A DNA stretch of 64,000 nt from Rhodanobacter sp. AS-Z3 (GTDB lineage: Bacteria > Pseudomonadota > Gammaproteobacteria > Xanthomonadales > Rhodanobacteraceae), in the NCBI RefSeq assembly GCF_029224025.1, contig NZ_CP119392.1, positions 3,309,001 to 3,373,000 of the forward strand. The letters run 5' to 3'. Position 1 is the first letter of the stretch; each line of letters opens with the position of its first letter. Of the stretch, positions 1-7,210 are shown one piece after another. The translations under genes and the position numbers were made by a program. The notes beneath the pieces were generated by a model. It did no database searches. It worked only from the letters and a program-made list of their open reading frames with translations, and was not told the DNA's origin.

Positions 1-1263
1 GCCCGCCCAAGGTGATGCGACCCGCACAAAGCATGAACTCAGTGCGTTCTTCTTGTCGGTCTTGTTCCAGTGAAAGGTCACCTGCACGCGGCCGTGCTTG
101 TCTACCGCGATGTCTTCGTCCGTGTCACTTCCGGTAACCACGGCAGTCTGCAAGCCCACCACATTGGGCTTGATCGCAGAAGGCATGCTGCGATACGGCT
201 GGCGGCTTTCGATGGCCTGGAAAGAGCAACGAAACGGAGCGGCACTGCCGTCACCGGAGGCATAGTCGGACTCCTCCAGATGAATCAGGCTGCCGACAAC
301 CAGATACTCCTGGTTCAACGCCTCGCTTGGGAAATCTTTCAACTTGAACAGCGCGCCGGTAGCCAGGCCTTCTGCATCGCTGCTGCCGGCGTATTGCATG
401 TGAGGCACGTTCGCCGCCTCAACCCTCACCCGCGCATAGTGCTGGCCGTCAGCGGCCAGCACATGCAGACCTGGATAATCAAACACATCCAAGCCGGTCA
501 ATTCGTGATACTCGCCACCACCGTTGGCCGACTCGGTAGCCAGCAACGAGGCCTTGGGCTTGAGCGGGTCGTAGTCGGTCAACTGGAACTTCAGCGAGTG
601 CACGGAACGCTGCTGGCTCCACTCGGACACCGTCGCCTCGTGGCGTTTGCCACGTTGCGTTGGCGGGCAATACGGAAGGGTTTCAAACGGGCTGACGGCG
701 GAGTGCGCGCCAAGCGCATCGGCCAGCACCATCGTGTGTGCACTTGCCGTATGCGTGAAGTAGTAATAAATGCCTTCCTGCTCCATCAACCGGCTGATGA
801 AGTTGAAACAATCCTCACGATACTGCACACAGTATTCGCGCTTGGCATAGGTGGCGGTCAGACTTGTCTTGACGTCGGCATAGCCAAAGTCACCGAGCAC
901 CGCCTTGATGATGTCAGGCACGCTCATGTCTTTGTAAATTCGGCAATCCACCTTGTGCGAGAGCAACCAGGGCTTGGGTACCAGGCTCACGGTGTACACC
1001 GCATGGCGCACGTTTTCGATGGACTGGAATCCCGTCTGCGAAGCCTCTGACACAATCCCGTTGAAGTAGCGCTTGTAACCGGTGACAAGTTCCATTTTCA
1101 CCGTCATGGGCTTGCCGAGCAGTTTGCGCAGATCAACATCCACATCTTTGCTCAGCAATTGCACTTGATACGAGAAAAGTTTGCCCAGATGCTCAGCCGC
1201 TGACATCCGCACAAACAGCAATTCGCTGTCGTGCGCGCTGGAAATGGTAATTTGGTGAGCCAT
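1..1263 (-). CDS. vgrG: VgrG spike protein TssI of the type VI secretion system (C-terminus beyond left edge)
   Basis: The N-terminal 421 codons are present and the frame stays open to base 1. VgrG is the trimeric gp27/gp5-like tip that sits on the Hcp tube and carries effectors out of the cell. The start MAHQITISSAHDSELLFVRM begins the gp27-like domain. Near the left edge the frame reads DKHGRVQVTFHW and then SSCFVRVASPWAG, the classic junction into the gp5 OB-fold of VgrG proteins. The ATG at 1263 is preceded by GGAGAAG at good spacing. It is the last gene seen of the minus-strand T6SS island and follows the TPR-methyltransferase and PAAR genes. Whether it carries a C-terminal effector extension cannot be seen. 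Confidence 0.95.
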   Translation of the reverse strand, partial: MAHQITISSAHDSELLFVRMSAAEHLGKLFSYQVQLLSKDVDVDLRKLLGKPMTVKMELVTGYKRYFNGIVSEASQTGFQSIENVRHAVYTVSLVPKPWLLSHKVDCRIYKDMSVPDIIKAVLGDFGYADVKTSLTATYAKREYCVQYREDCFNFISRLMEQEGIYYYFTHTASAHTMVLADALGAHSAVSPFETLPYCPPTQRGKRHEATVSEWSQQRSVHSLKFQLTDYDPLKPKASLLATESANGGGEYHELTGLDVFDYPGLHVLAADGQHYARVRVEAANVPHMQYAGSSDAEGLATGALFKLKDFPSEALNQEYLVVGSLIHLEESDYASGDGSAAPFRCSFQAIESRQPYRSMPSAIKPNVVGLQTAVVTGSDTDEDIAVDKHGRVQVTFHWNKTDKKNALSSCFVRVASPWAG

Positions 1264-1415
1264 CGTCTACTTCTCCGAAGAGAGACGTTGCCATACCTGC
1301 GCGGCACCGCCCCTTTGAATGGAATGCAGCAGGGCACTAATCCTGTGCTGCCATAACCGGCTCGCGCAGACGGACCTCTGTGAAGGCCCTCCGCTTGCTG
1401 CAACCCGGCATCACC

Positions 1416-2792
1416 TCAATCGTCCTTGCGCCGCCCCAACACAACCCAGCCCTCGACCGGCCGCCCACTCTCTTTGCGCAACCTGTCCGAACGAACTACC
1501 ACATCACCAAACCCGGCGTGCTCAAGTGTCGTCTCCACATAACCACGCGCATGACGGTAGCGACCACTGGGGGTCAACTCGAAACCCTGGTCATCCGAAA
1601 GCGATGCCTCGAGCGTGAAGCCCACCCAGCCACCGGGTCGCAGGGCGTCGTGAGATGCCTGTAGCACCGGCTGCAACTCGCCAAAATAAACCAGCGTATC
1701 TGCGGAAAGTACCACGTCGTAGGCTTGTGGATGCTGTTCCAGCCAATGCGTGATCTCGGCAACCTCGAGTTCCTCGTAGCCGCCGCGCAGCCGCGCCTTT
1801 TCGACCATCCGACCGGACAGGTCGACGCCAGCCAATCGCCTTGTCCATGGCCGCATCGGCCCCGCACAAAGCCCGGTTCCGCAACCGGCATCCAGCACAT
1901 CCAGCGCGCCACGCGGATCGCCCAGGAACTCGCCCAGCGCGGACACCAGCACTTCGGGGGCGCGATAACCCAGGTTCTGCAACAGTTGCTCGTCGAAGCT
2001 GTCGGCGAAACCATCAAAAGTGTCGCGTACATAGTCGTCCCCGGCCCGGGAGGGCGCCTCGGCCCCGCCACAGGCAGCCAACATGTGCTGCGGGACCGGA
2101 TTGTCTGGCTCACGCGCCAGCCATTCACGATAGACCTGCGCCGCTTCACTGGGCTGGTTGAGCGCATACAAACCCACACCCAGAGCCTGCAACGCTCGCA
2201 AGTCATCCTTGTCCAATGCGATGGCACGACGGAAACACTCCACCGACTGTTCAAGGTGCTCCATGCTCTGGGCGAAATTCCGCAAAAACGTGCCCATCAG
2301 GTAATAACCACGAGCAAACTCTGGTGCCATTTCCAAAAGTTTGGAATAAGCCTGGAATGCTTCTTCGGGGCGCTCCTGTGCCTCCAGCACCACCGCCAGA
2401 TTGTTCATCGCGTTGTAATGATCGGGACCACAATCCAGTGCCCGCCGATAGCAACCCTCAGCCTCGGCAAGGTGCCCGCTTTCTTTCAGCACATTGCCCA
2501 GATTGTTGTGGGCATCAGGGTGCTTCGGCGTGATCCGCAAAGACGTGCGGATCAATTCGGCCCCTTCGTCGCTGCGTCCGCGTTGATGGCAGAGCACACC
2601 GAGATAATGCAGCGCATCAGGCTGTGCCACCCGCAATTCCAGCACTTCGCGGTACCCGCGTTCGGCACCATCCAGATCATCTTTCTGGTGTGCCTGCATT
2701 GCCTGCTGCAGCAAGACGCGCCAATCCATCACATCCAGCTGCTTGGCCGGCTTGCGAACTGTGGCCTTGGCCGAATTCCGGTTCATGGCCAT
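1416..2792 (-). CDS. TPR-repeat protein with C-terminal SAM-dependent methyltransferase domain
   Basis: A 458-residue protein. Residues about 25-235 are a run of tetratricopeptide repeats (for example DAHNNLGNVLKESGHLAEAE). Residues about 250-455 form a class I methyltransferase; motif I is VLDAGCGTGLCAG near residues 299-311, followed by the acidic VDLSGRMVEKAR strand. It likely methylates a small molecule or protein held by the repeats; the substrate is unknown. It starts 4 bp after the PAAR stop and precedes vgrG, so it is co-expressed with the T6SS spike and could be a chaperone/adaptor or a modifying enzyme for spike cargo. An ATG two codons downstream is an equally possible start. Confidence 0.85.
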   Translation of the reverse strand: MAMNRNSAKATVRKPAKQLDVMDWRVLLQQAMQAHQKDDLDGAERGYREVLELRVAQPDALHYLGVLCHQRGRSDEGAELIRTSLRITPKHPDAHNNLGNVLKESGHLAEAEGCYRRALDCGPDHYNAMNNLAVVLEAQERPEEAFQAYSKLLEMAPEFARGYYLMGTFLRNFAQSMEHLEQSVECFRRAIALDKDDLRALQALGVGLYALNQPSEAAQVYREWLAREPDNPVPQHMLAACGGAEAPSRAGDDYVRDTFDGFADSFDEQLLQNLGYRAPEVLVSALGEFLGDPRGALDVLDAGCGTGLCAGPMRPWTRRLAGVDLSGRMVEKARLRGGYEELEVAEITHWLEQHPQAYDVVLSADTLVYFGELQPVLQASHDALRPGGWVGFTLEASLSDDQGFELTPSGRYRHARGYVETTLEHAGFGDVVVRSDRLRKESGRPVEGWVVLGRRKDD

Positions 2793-2796
2793 CCAA

Positions 2797-3084
2797 TCAC
2801 CCGATCAACACCGTCATGCATCCCAGCACGATCGTGCCGCCGTGCGCCGTGCTGTCGCCCATTCGAGCCGCGGGCTGCCCGCCGATCAGTACGGTGGGAG
2901 CCCCCATGATTATGCTGTCGGGCGGTCCAACACATACCGCCATATCACCCAATCGAGCTGCCGGCAGACTGCCTATCAACACAGTCGGTTTGCCTGGCGC
3001 CAGAATCGGTCCGCCGACATGCGGAATAATGCCGGTCACCATCGGGCATACGTGCATGTCCGTAAGGCGGGCTGCAGGTGGCAT
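2797..3084 (-). CDS. PAAR-domain spike-tip protein of the type VI secretion system
   Basis: A 95-residue PAAR protein that would cap the VgrG trimer with a sharp cone. The start MPPAARLTDMHVCP and the internal PAAR-type repeats GSLPAARLGDMAVCVGPPDS and GGQPAARMGDSTAHGG are diagnostic. The ATG at 3084 has GAGGGA six bases upstream; a longer frame to 3177 lacks family similarity before this point. No extra effector domain is attached, so this is a stand-alone PAAR. It lies between the PI-PLC-like gene and the TPR-methyltransferase gene, the usual place for an effector-loading module. Confidence 0.92.
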   Translation of the reverse strand: MPPAARLTDMHVCPMVTGIIPHVGGPILAPGKPTVLIGSLPAARLGDMAVCVGPPDSIIMGAPTVLIGGQPAARMGDSTAHGGTIVLGCMTVLIG

Positions 3085-3295
3085 ATAGATTCCCTCACTC
3101 AATCCAGATCGTGAAAAACGCGAGCGTGCTTGACCTCCGGCACATTCTCCCCTCACCGCTGCCAACCCGAAGGTCAAGGCTCCAGCGCAACCCGCTGGGA
3201 ACCTGGCTCACAACAAGGGATAACCGTTATGGCGCTGCACAACCATGGCCACCCCCAGCCACGAACCGTGTCGCGGATGAATGATACGCCATCGC

Positions 3296-4390
3296 TCATG
3301 GTCGAATCCTGGCCGAACTGCCCACGTAGCGTTCTGCGCTCACCATGCCGAAATCAATAGCCGCCTGAACCACCCCAGTTCCGGTCAATTCATTGAGATC
3401 AAAAATCGTCTGGCAACGTTGTGCGTCGGCGAAGTCGATCATCACGAAGTTGGGCATGAACCGCTTCATCATGCCGCCTGAACCATAGCTATTGCGCATC
3501 ATGTAAGCCGGCAGGTTGTCATCGACATATTCCGCCATGCCCTCAAGCCACAACTTCTTCATCCCGTCACCAAACCCACCACCGGCCCAGTTCGAACTGT
3601 CACGGGATTTGATGTTTCTAAGAAAGCCGGTGGACGTCCAATACATCATCCCCATCACCCGTGGATCACCACCGTTGATCGCGCGACCAGCATTGATGAT
3701 GGTGGTTTGCTTGCCGACGTTTTCCTGGAGCTTCTTCTTGTCCGACTTGCCATTCATCGCGCTGGTGCCGCCTTTGCCGTGATACTGCATGCCGACAAAG
3801 TGGGGATCATAGGTTTTCTGCACGCCGTCCTTCTCGTACAGGCTCTTGATGCCGACGATGCCCCGGCCCGGCTGCGCGCCGCCGACTTCCAGCAATCCAG
3901 CACCCGAGAAAAGCACCACCACACTGCCCGCCAGATCACCCGCTGTCTTGAGATTGAGGTTCCCACCGCCGGTATAGATCGAATTGCCAAGAACATCAAT
4001 GCACATGTCCGCAATCTTGTTCCAGTTCTTGCAATGATCAAACTTCAGGAACAGAAACTCGCTGGACTTGGTCGAAACAAACCTCCTGGCATCCTGCAAC
4101 ATGCCCTGCAGACCCTCACCCCAGGTTCCGGCCATCAACTGATTGCCGCCGACGACCTTGTGCATGCCCGGGCCATGGTAGGCCTTCAGTACACCGGAGC
4201 CCTTCAAGCCCGACGAGCGAACGGCGATTCGAAGGTCAAATATTCGAGCGCCGGCTGCCGCTTGCCCGCCAATATCCAGAGTCTGGGTCTTCTCGTTTCC
4301 TGACCCTGTGTTGATGCCGGCATCATGAGTTCCGGCAAACACCAGCTCGTTGATGGTTCTGTTTTGATAGTTGCGATATGAGACTGTCAC
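3296..4390 (-). CDS. PI-PLC X-domain-like phosphodiesterase, putative T6SS lipase effector
   Basis: A 364-residue protein resembling bacterial phosphatidylinositol-specific phospholipase C. The N-terminal half has the family signature in order: VFAGTHDAG (candidate catalytic His22), GARIFDLRI (Arg49, Asp52), then AYHGPG (candidate second catalytic His72). These correspond to the His, Arg/Asp and His set of the X domain. No signal peptide is seen, which suits delivery by T6SS rather than Sec. The GTG start at 4390 overlaps the stop of a small upstream ORF (GTGA), suggesting translational coupling. The PAAR, methyltransferase and vgrG genes follow. The lipase activity and effector role are inferences from the motif and the location. 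Confidence 0.7.
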   Translation of the reverse strand: MTVSYRNYQNRTINELVFAGTHDAGINTGSGNEKTQTLDIGGQAAAGARIFDLRIAVRSSGLKGSGVLKAYHGPGMHKVVGGNQLMAGTWGEGLQGMLQDARRFVSTKSSEFLFLKFDHCKNWNKIADMCIDVLGNSIYTGGGNLNLKTAGDLAGSVVVLFSGAGLLEVGGAQPGRGIVGIKSLYEKDGVQKTYDPHFVGMQYHGKGGTSAMNGKSDKKKLQENVGKQTTIINAGRAINGGDPRVMGMMYWTSTGFLRNIKSRDSSNWAGGGFGDGMKKLWLEGMAEYVDDNLPAYMMRNSYGSGGMMKRFMPNFVMIDFADAQRCQTIFDLNELTGTGVVQAAIDFGMVSAERYVGSSARIRP

Positions 4391-4587
4391 AAACCTGCCT
4401 TCCCCTGGTTCTCACGCGCGAGGTCGAGACGGCGCGCTGATTGGTTGTTTCGCAGAAACTCGCGTACCAGACAGCAACAACGTGGCCGGTCCGCATCACA
4501 TGGCGGGAGCTTCGGAAGGAGTTTGAAATCACACTCATCCGTAGCGCTCATCTCCGGCCGCTCCACACTGAACGCGATCGATCCCAT
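4387..4587 (-). CDS. Small hypothetical protein coupled to the PI-PLC-like gene
   Basis: A 66-codon frame starting MGSIAFSVERPEMSATDE and ending with a TGA that overlaps the GTG start of the PI-PLC-like gene. It contains a CCC triplet and is rich in Arg, Asp and Glu; I recognise no domain and see no membrane segment. The frame can be extended to a TTG at 4632. The GTGA overlap is the main evidence that it is translated; no strong ribosome-binding site precedes the ATG. It could be a chaperone, an immunity factor or a chance frame. If it is not real, 4391-4767 is a 377-bp gap with no other supported gene. Confidence 0.35.
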   Translation of the reverse strand: MGSIAFSVERPEMSATDECDFKLLPKLPPCDADRPRCCCLVREFLRNNQSARRLDLARENQGKAGL

Positions 4588-4767
4588 GAAGTTCTGCCGC
4601 AAACTAGTGCTGGTGCGCCCTGGGGGGAGCAACTCTTCAACCCGTCCAAATTCGCAAGGTCACTCCTTTGGCAAGCTGCATGACTCTCCAACGCGTTCTT
4701 GATCAGTGAGCATGCCGTCCACAAGCAACCATCCAGCACCCTCCCCCTGCTCACGCGACCGAATCCA

Positions 4768-5781
4768 TCACGCCAGATGCAGCTGCTTGAGCGCCTTGCT
4801 TTTGACACTGGCGAAGAAGCCCTTCTTCACGTGCGTGCCCTTATTCGATGCCAAGCCTTCCAATTGCAGGCGCGAGCTGGCGATGTTCTTGCTGGCGATC
4901 TTGATCAGCGGCTCGATCTGCTTCTTCTTCATTTCCTCGACGCGATCCATCCACCCCGGCAAACCGATGTCAGCGATCAAGATGTCCGCGACCGACGAAG
5001 TGTCCGCGCACGAAATCAGATAGCAGCCGAGCACCGGGCACTCGGCAAACACCGAAAGATCAAGCGCGTTCGGCTCTGCCAAGCGCCGATTACCCGCGCG
5101 CATGTCCTTGATGTCCAGACCAAGCGAAAACAGCTGCAAGCCAAGACTGGCGAGCGTATTGGCGACACCGATGGCGGCTGTGGTGACAGTGCCCAAGTCG
5201 GCGAACAGACCGCCAATTTTCGCACCTGTTGCCACGGTCTGTTGCGCCAACTTCACCGAGTGCTGGGCAAGATCACGTTTGATGATCATCTGCACGGCTT
5301 CTGCCCCGGCATACGGGTCACCCTTGCGGAAACCTTCCTTGTAATAGGTGCTCTTGTAGAGATTGTGACCGTCCTGTGCGACAGCTTTGCCTGCCTTCGC
5401 CAGCTTGACCGAACTGGTCACCACGCCAAGATAGGGCGTTACTTCCGCGATCAGATCATGCAGAACCTCCCCACCGATCGCCGCAATCACGTCGTGGATA
5501 TTGTCCACGTCCGCACACTCGACCATGAAGTTCTCGAACGCCTCCTTCATCCCCGGGAGTGTTGCTACCTTGGTCGCCGCACTGCCCCCTTTGGCCAGTT
5601 TGCCTACCGATGACTTCATCGATTTGCCGGTCGAGAGCAGCGACTTCGCGGTGGAAAGTTGACCAGAGCGACCAAAGACCAGCTTGGTGCCGGTAAACAT
5701 GTTGACGACGAGCTGACGGCGAGCCTTGGAGAGTTCGGCAAACGCCATGAGTTCTTCGCGGCTGATCGGTCTAGCGGACAT
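4768..5781 (-). CDS. Protein of unknown function in the T6SS effector island, helical and hydrophobic-rich
   Basis: A 337-residue protein I do not recognise. The start MSARPISREELMAFAELSKA at 5781 has GGAGGG eight bases upstream, so the longer frame to 5913 is not needed. Residues 40-75 are Ser/Lys/Gly-rich. Residues about 100-122 and 186-224 are hydrophobic, Ala/Gly/Leu-rich helices, the second long enough for a helical hairpin. The C-terminus is basic (KKGFFASVKSKALKQ). There is no signal peptide. It sits between the M35-type metallopeptidase and the PI-PLC-like gene on the same strand, so it could be a pore-type effector, an immunity protein or an adaptor. None of these can be chosen from sequence alone. 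Confidence 0.6.
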   Translation of the reverse strand: MSARPISREELMAFAELSKARRQLVVNMFTGTKLVFGRSGQLSTAKSLLSTGKSMKSSVGKLAKGGSAATKVATLPGMKEAFENFMVECADVDNIHDVIAAIGGEVLHDLIAEVTPYLGVVTSSVKLAKAGKAVAQDGHNLYKSTYYKEGFRKGDPYAGAEAVQMIIKRDLAQHSVKLAQQTVATGAKIGGLFADLGTVTTAAIGVANTLASLGLQLFSLGLDIKDMRAGNRRLAEPNALDLSVFAECPVLGCYLISCADTSSVADILIADIGLPGWMDRVEEMKKKQIEPLIKIASKNIASSRLQLEGLASNKGTHVKKGFFASVKSKALKQLHLA

Positions 5782-6025
5782 CAGGATGGCCCTCCATTCG
5801 AAGAATTGCTCCGCACATCGCGGTGCGCAAAGCCACTGAACATCGAAACATGTTTCATAACCGCCCCATTTCGCAATCGATATCAAGTAGCGATGAATCC
5901 CCCACTCTTTCACGCCAAACAGAACAGGGAGCGAACCTGACCCTGCTTACAGACCCTGTTTACAGAAAAGGAGCGTGTTGATTGAGATTAAGTAGTCAAA
6001 TGAACCTGACATTTCTTATCAGATG

Positions 6026-6943
6026 CTACTTGGTGCACTGGAAATCGTCGGCCGCGGCCAAGGCCGGCGTGGCTGCCTTAACCGCCTTACAGTAAAGCGA
6101 CACAGCGGCCCAAGCGTAACTGTCAGCGTTATTCAGCGACTCAGTCAGATCGAGGTTCAGGTAATCGGGGTCATTCGCATAAGCCTCATCATCGGTGTTG
6201 AGGTATTTGTGAGTGGCCTCGTGAATGATCAGTTGCGCCAGGCTGATGTCGGTGAACTCGGTGGCCCGACCCAGCGGGACATGGATCTCGCCATGCCGGA
6301 ATCCACAGGTGATGCCGCTGGACCAGCGAAAGCTTGCGGCGCGCCAAGTCATCGGGTCGAGGCTCGTCTTTTCTGCCGAGACATAACCCAACGTCCCATG
6401 ATCGGCATTGGCAGGATCGACGCCCTTGCCACTTTTGATATCCCGATGATCTGCATCGATATCAATCAGGTAGATACCGGTATTCAGGTGAAAACTGATC
6501 GACAGCATTGCTCTGCGGATTTTCTCGATCACGGTGCGTCGGTCAGTCTGTAAAATCTTCTTCAGACGAAGTCTCTGGTTCACGACGTTGCTGTCCAGCG
6601 TGCCGCCGCCATCGTCGCCTGCAATAAGTTTGAAATGCGTCGCCAAAATGTCCTGCATCAGCTGCGATTCTTTCTTGCGCAGGAAGCAGATGCCAGCGAA
6701 CTGGTCGTTTGCCTTACGGATGATTTGCTGGGCCCGGTTCGCCCCGGCGACCAGCATCGCGCGATTTGGGGAGCTCGGTCGATGACCTTCCTTGTAGCCC
6801 ACCAGTAGCGATCCCGACAATGCCTCCATGCGGTCGGTGTAGCCGCGTCGTGGGTCCGCCGGCACGTGCATGCCGACAAGGTTTCGCACACGGACTTCGG
6901 CTTCGCGCAGCGCAGTCGTGGGCTTCTTGATACTGATATCCAT
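6026..6943 (-). CDS. Aspzincin (M35-like) zinc metallopeptidase, putative T6SS effector
   Basis: A 305-residue protein with the three-part signature of aspzincin metalloendopeptidases: HEATH at residues 241-245 (zinc ligands His241 and His245, catalytic Glu242), NTDDEAY at about 249-255 (the GTxDxxY-like motif carrying the Asp ligand), and NNADSYAWA at about 271-279. The roughly 230 residues before it look like a pro-region or recognition domain. No Sec or Tat signal is seen. The gene lies directly downstream of clpV on the same strand and upstream of other effector-island genes, which supports export by the T6SS; the target is unknown. A bacterial M35-like enzyme with another role is possible. 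Confidence 0.75.
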   Translation of the reverse strand: MDISIKKPTTALREAEVRVRNLVGMHVPADPRRGYTDRMEALSGSLLVGYKEGHRPSSPNRAMLVAGANRAQQIIRKANDQFAGICFLRKKESQLMQDILATHFKLIAGDDGGGTLDSNVVNQRLRLKKILQTDRRTVIEKIRRAMLSISFHLNTGIYLIDIDADHRDIKSGKGVDPANADHGTLGYVSAEKTSLDPMTWRAASFRWSSGITCGFRHGEIHVPLGRATEFTDISLAQLIIHEATHKYLNTDDEAYANDPDYLNLDLTESLNNADSYAWAAVSLYCKAVKAATPALAAADDFQCTK

Positions 6944-7210
6944 GATTGACCTCTATGTCATAAAAACTGCAGACACCGGTTGCTATTGATGAGTGTGCGC
7001 AAGACCATTCCACCGCGGCGTTTTTCCAAGGCATCTGGGCTGCGCCAAGACGGCTACAATTCGGAATAACACGCACACCCACTCCGTAACGCCACTTCGG
7101 TTTCTTTGACTTTCATCCTCCGCGTCAGAAACCCGCAAGTGACGTCTATCTACGTCCAAGGAATAAGCAAAGCACCGCGAATCAAGCTTCCCCTCCTTTG
7201 CAATCAAGAC

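Noticed and set aside
70..1050. Plus-strand frame of 326 codons
   Set aside because: Antisense to vgrG, whose minus-strand translation has clear VgrG motifs.
1725..2909. Plus-strand frame of 394 codons
   Set aside because: Antisense to the TPR-methyltransferase and PAAR genes; no domain, composition typical of a high-GC shadow.
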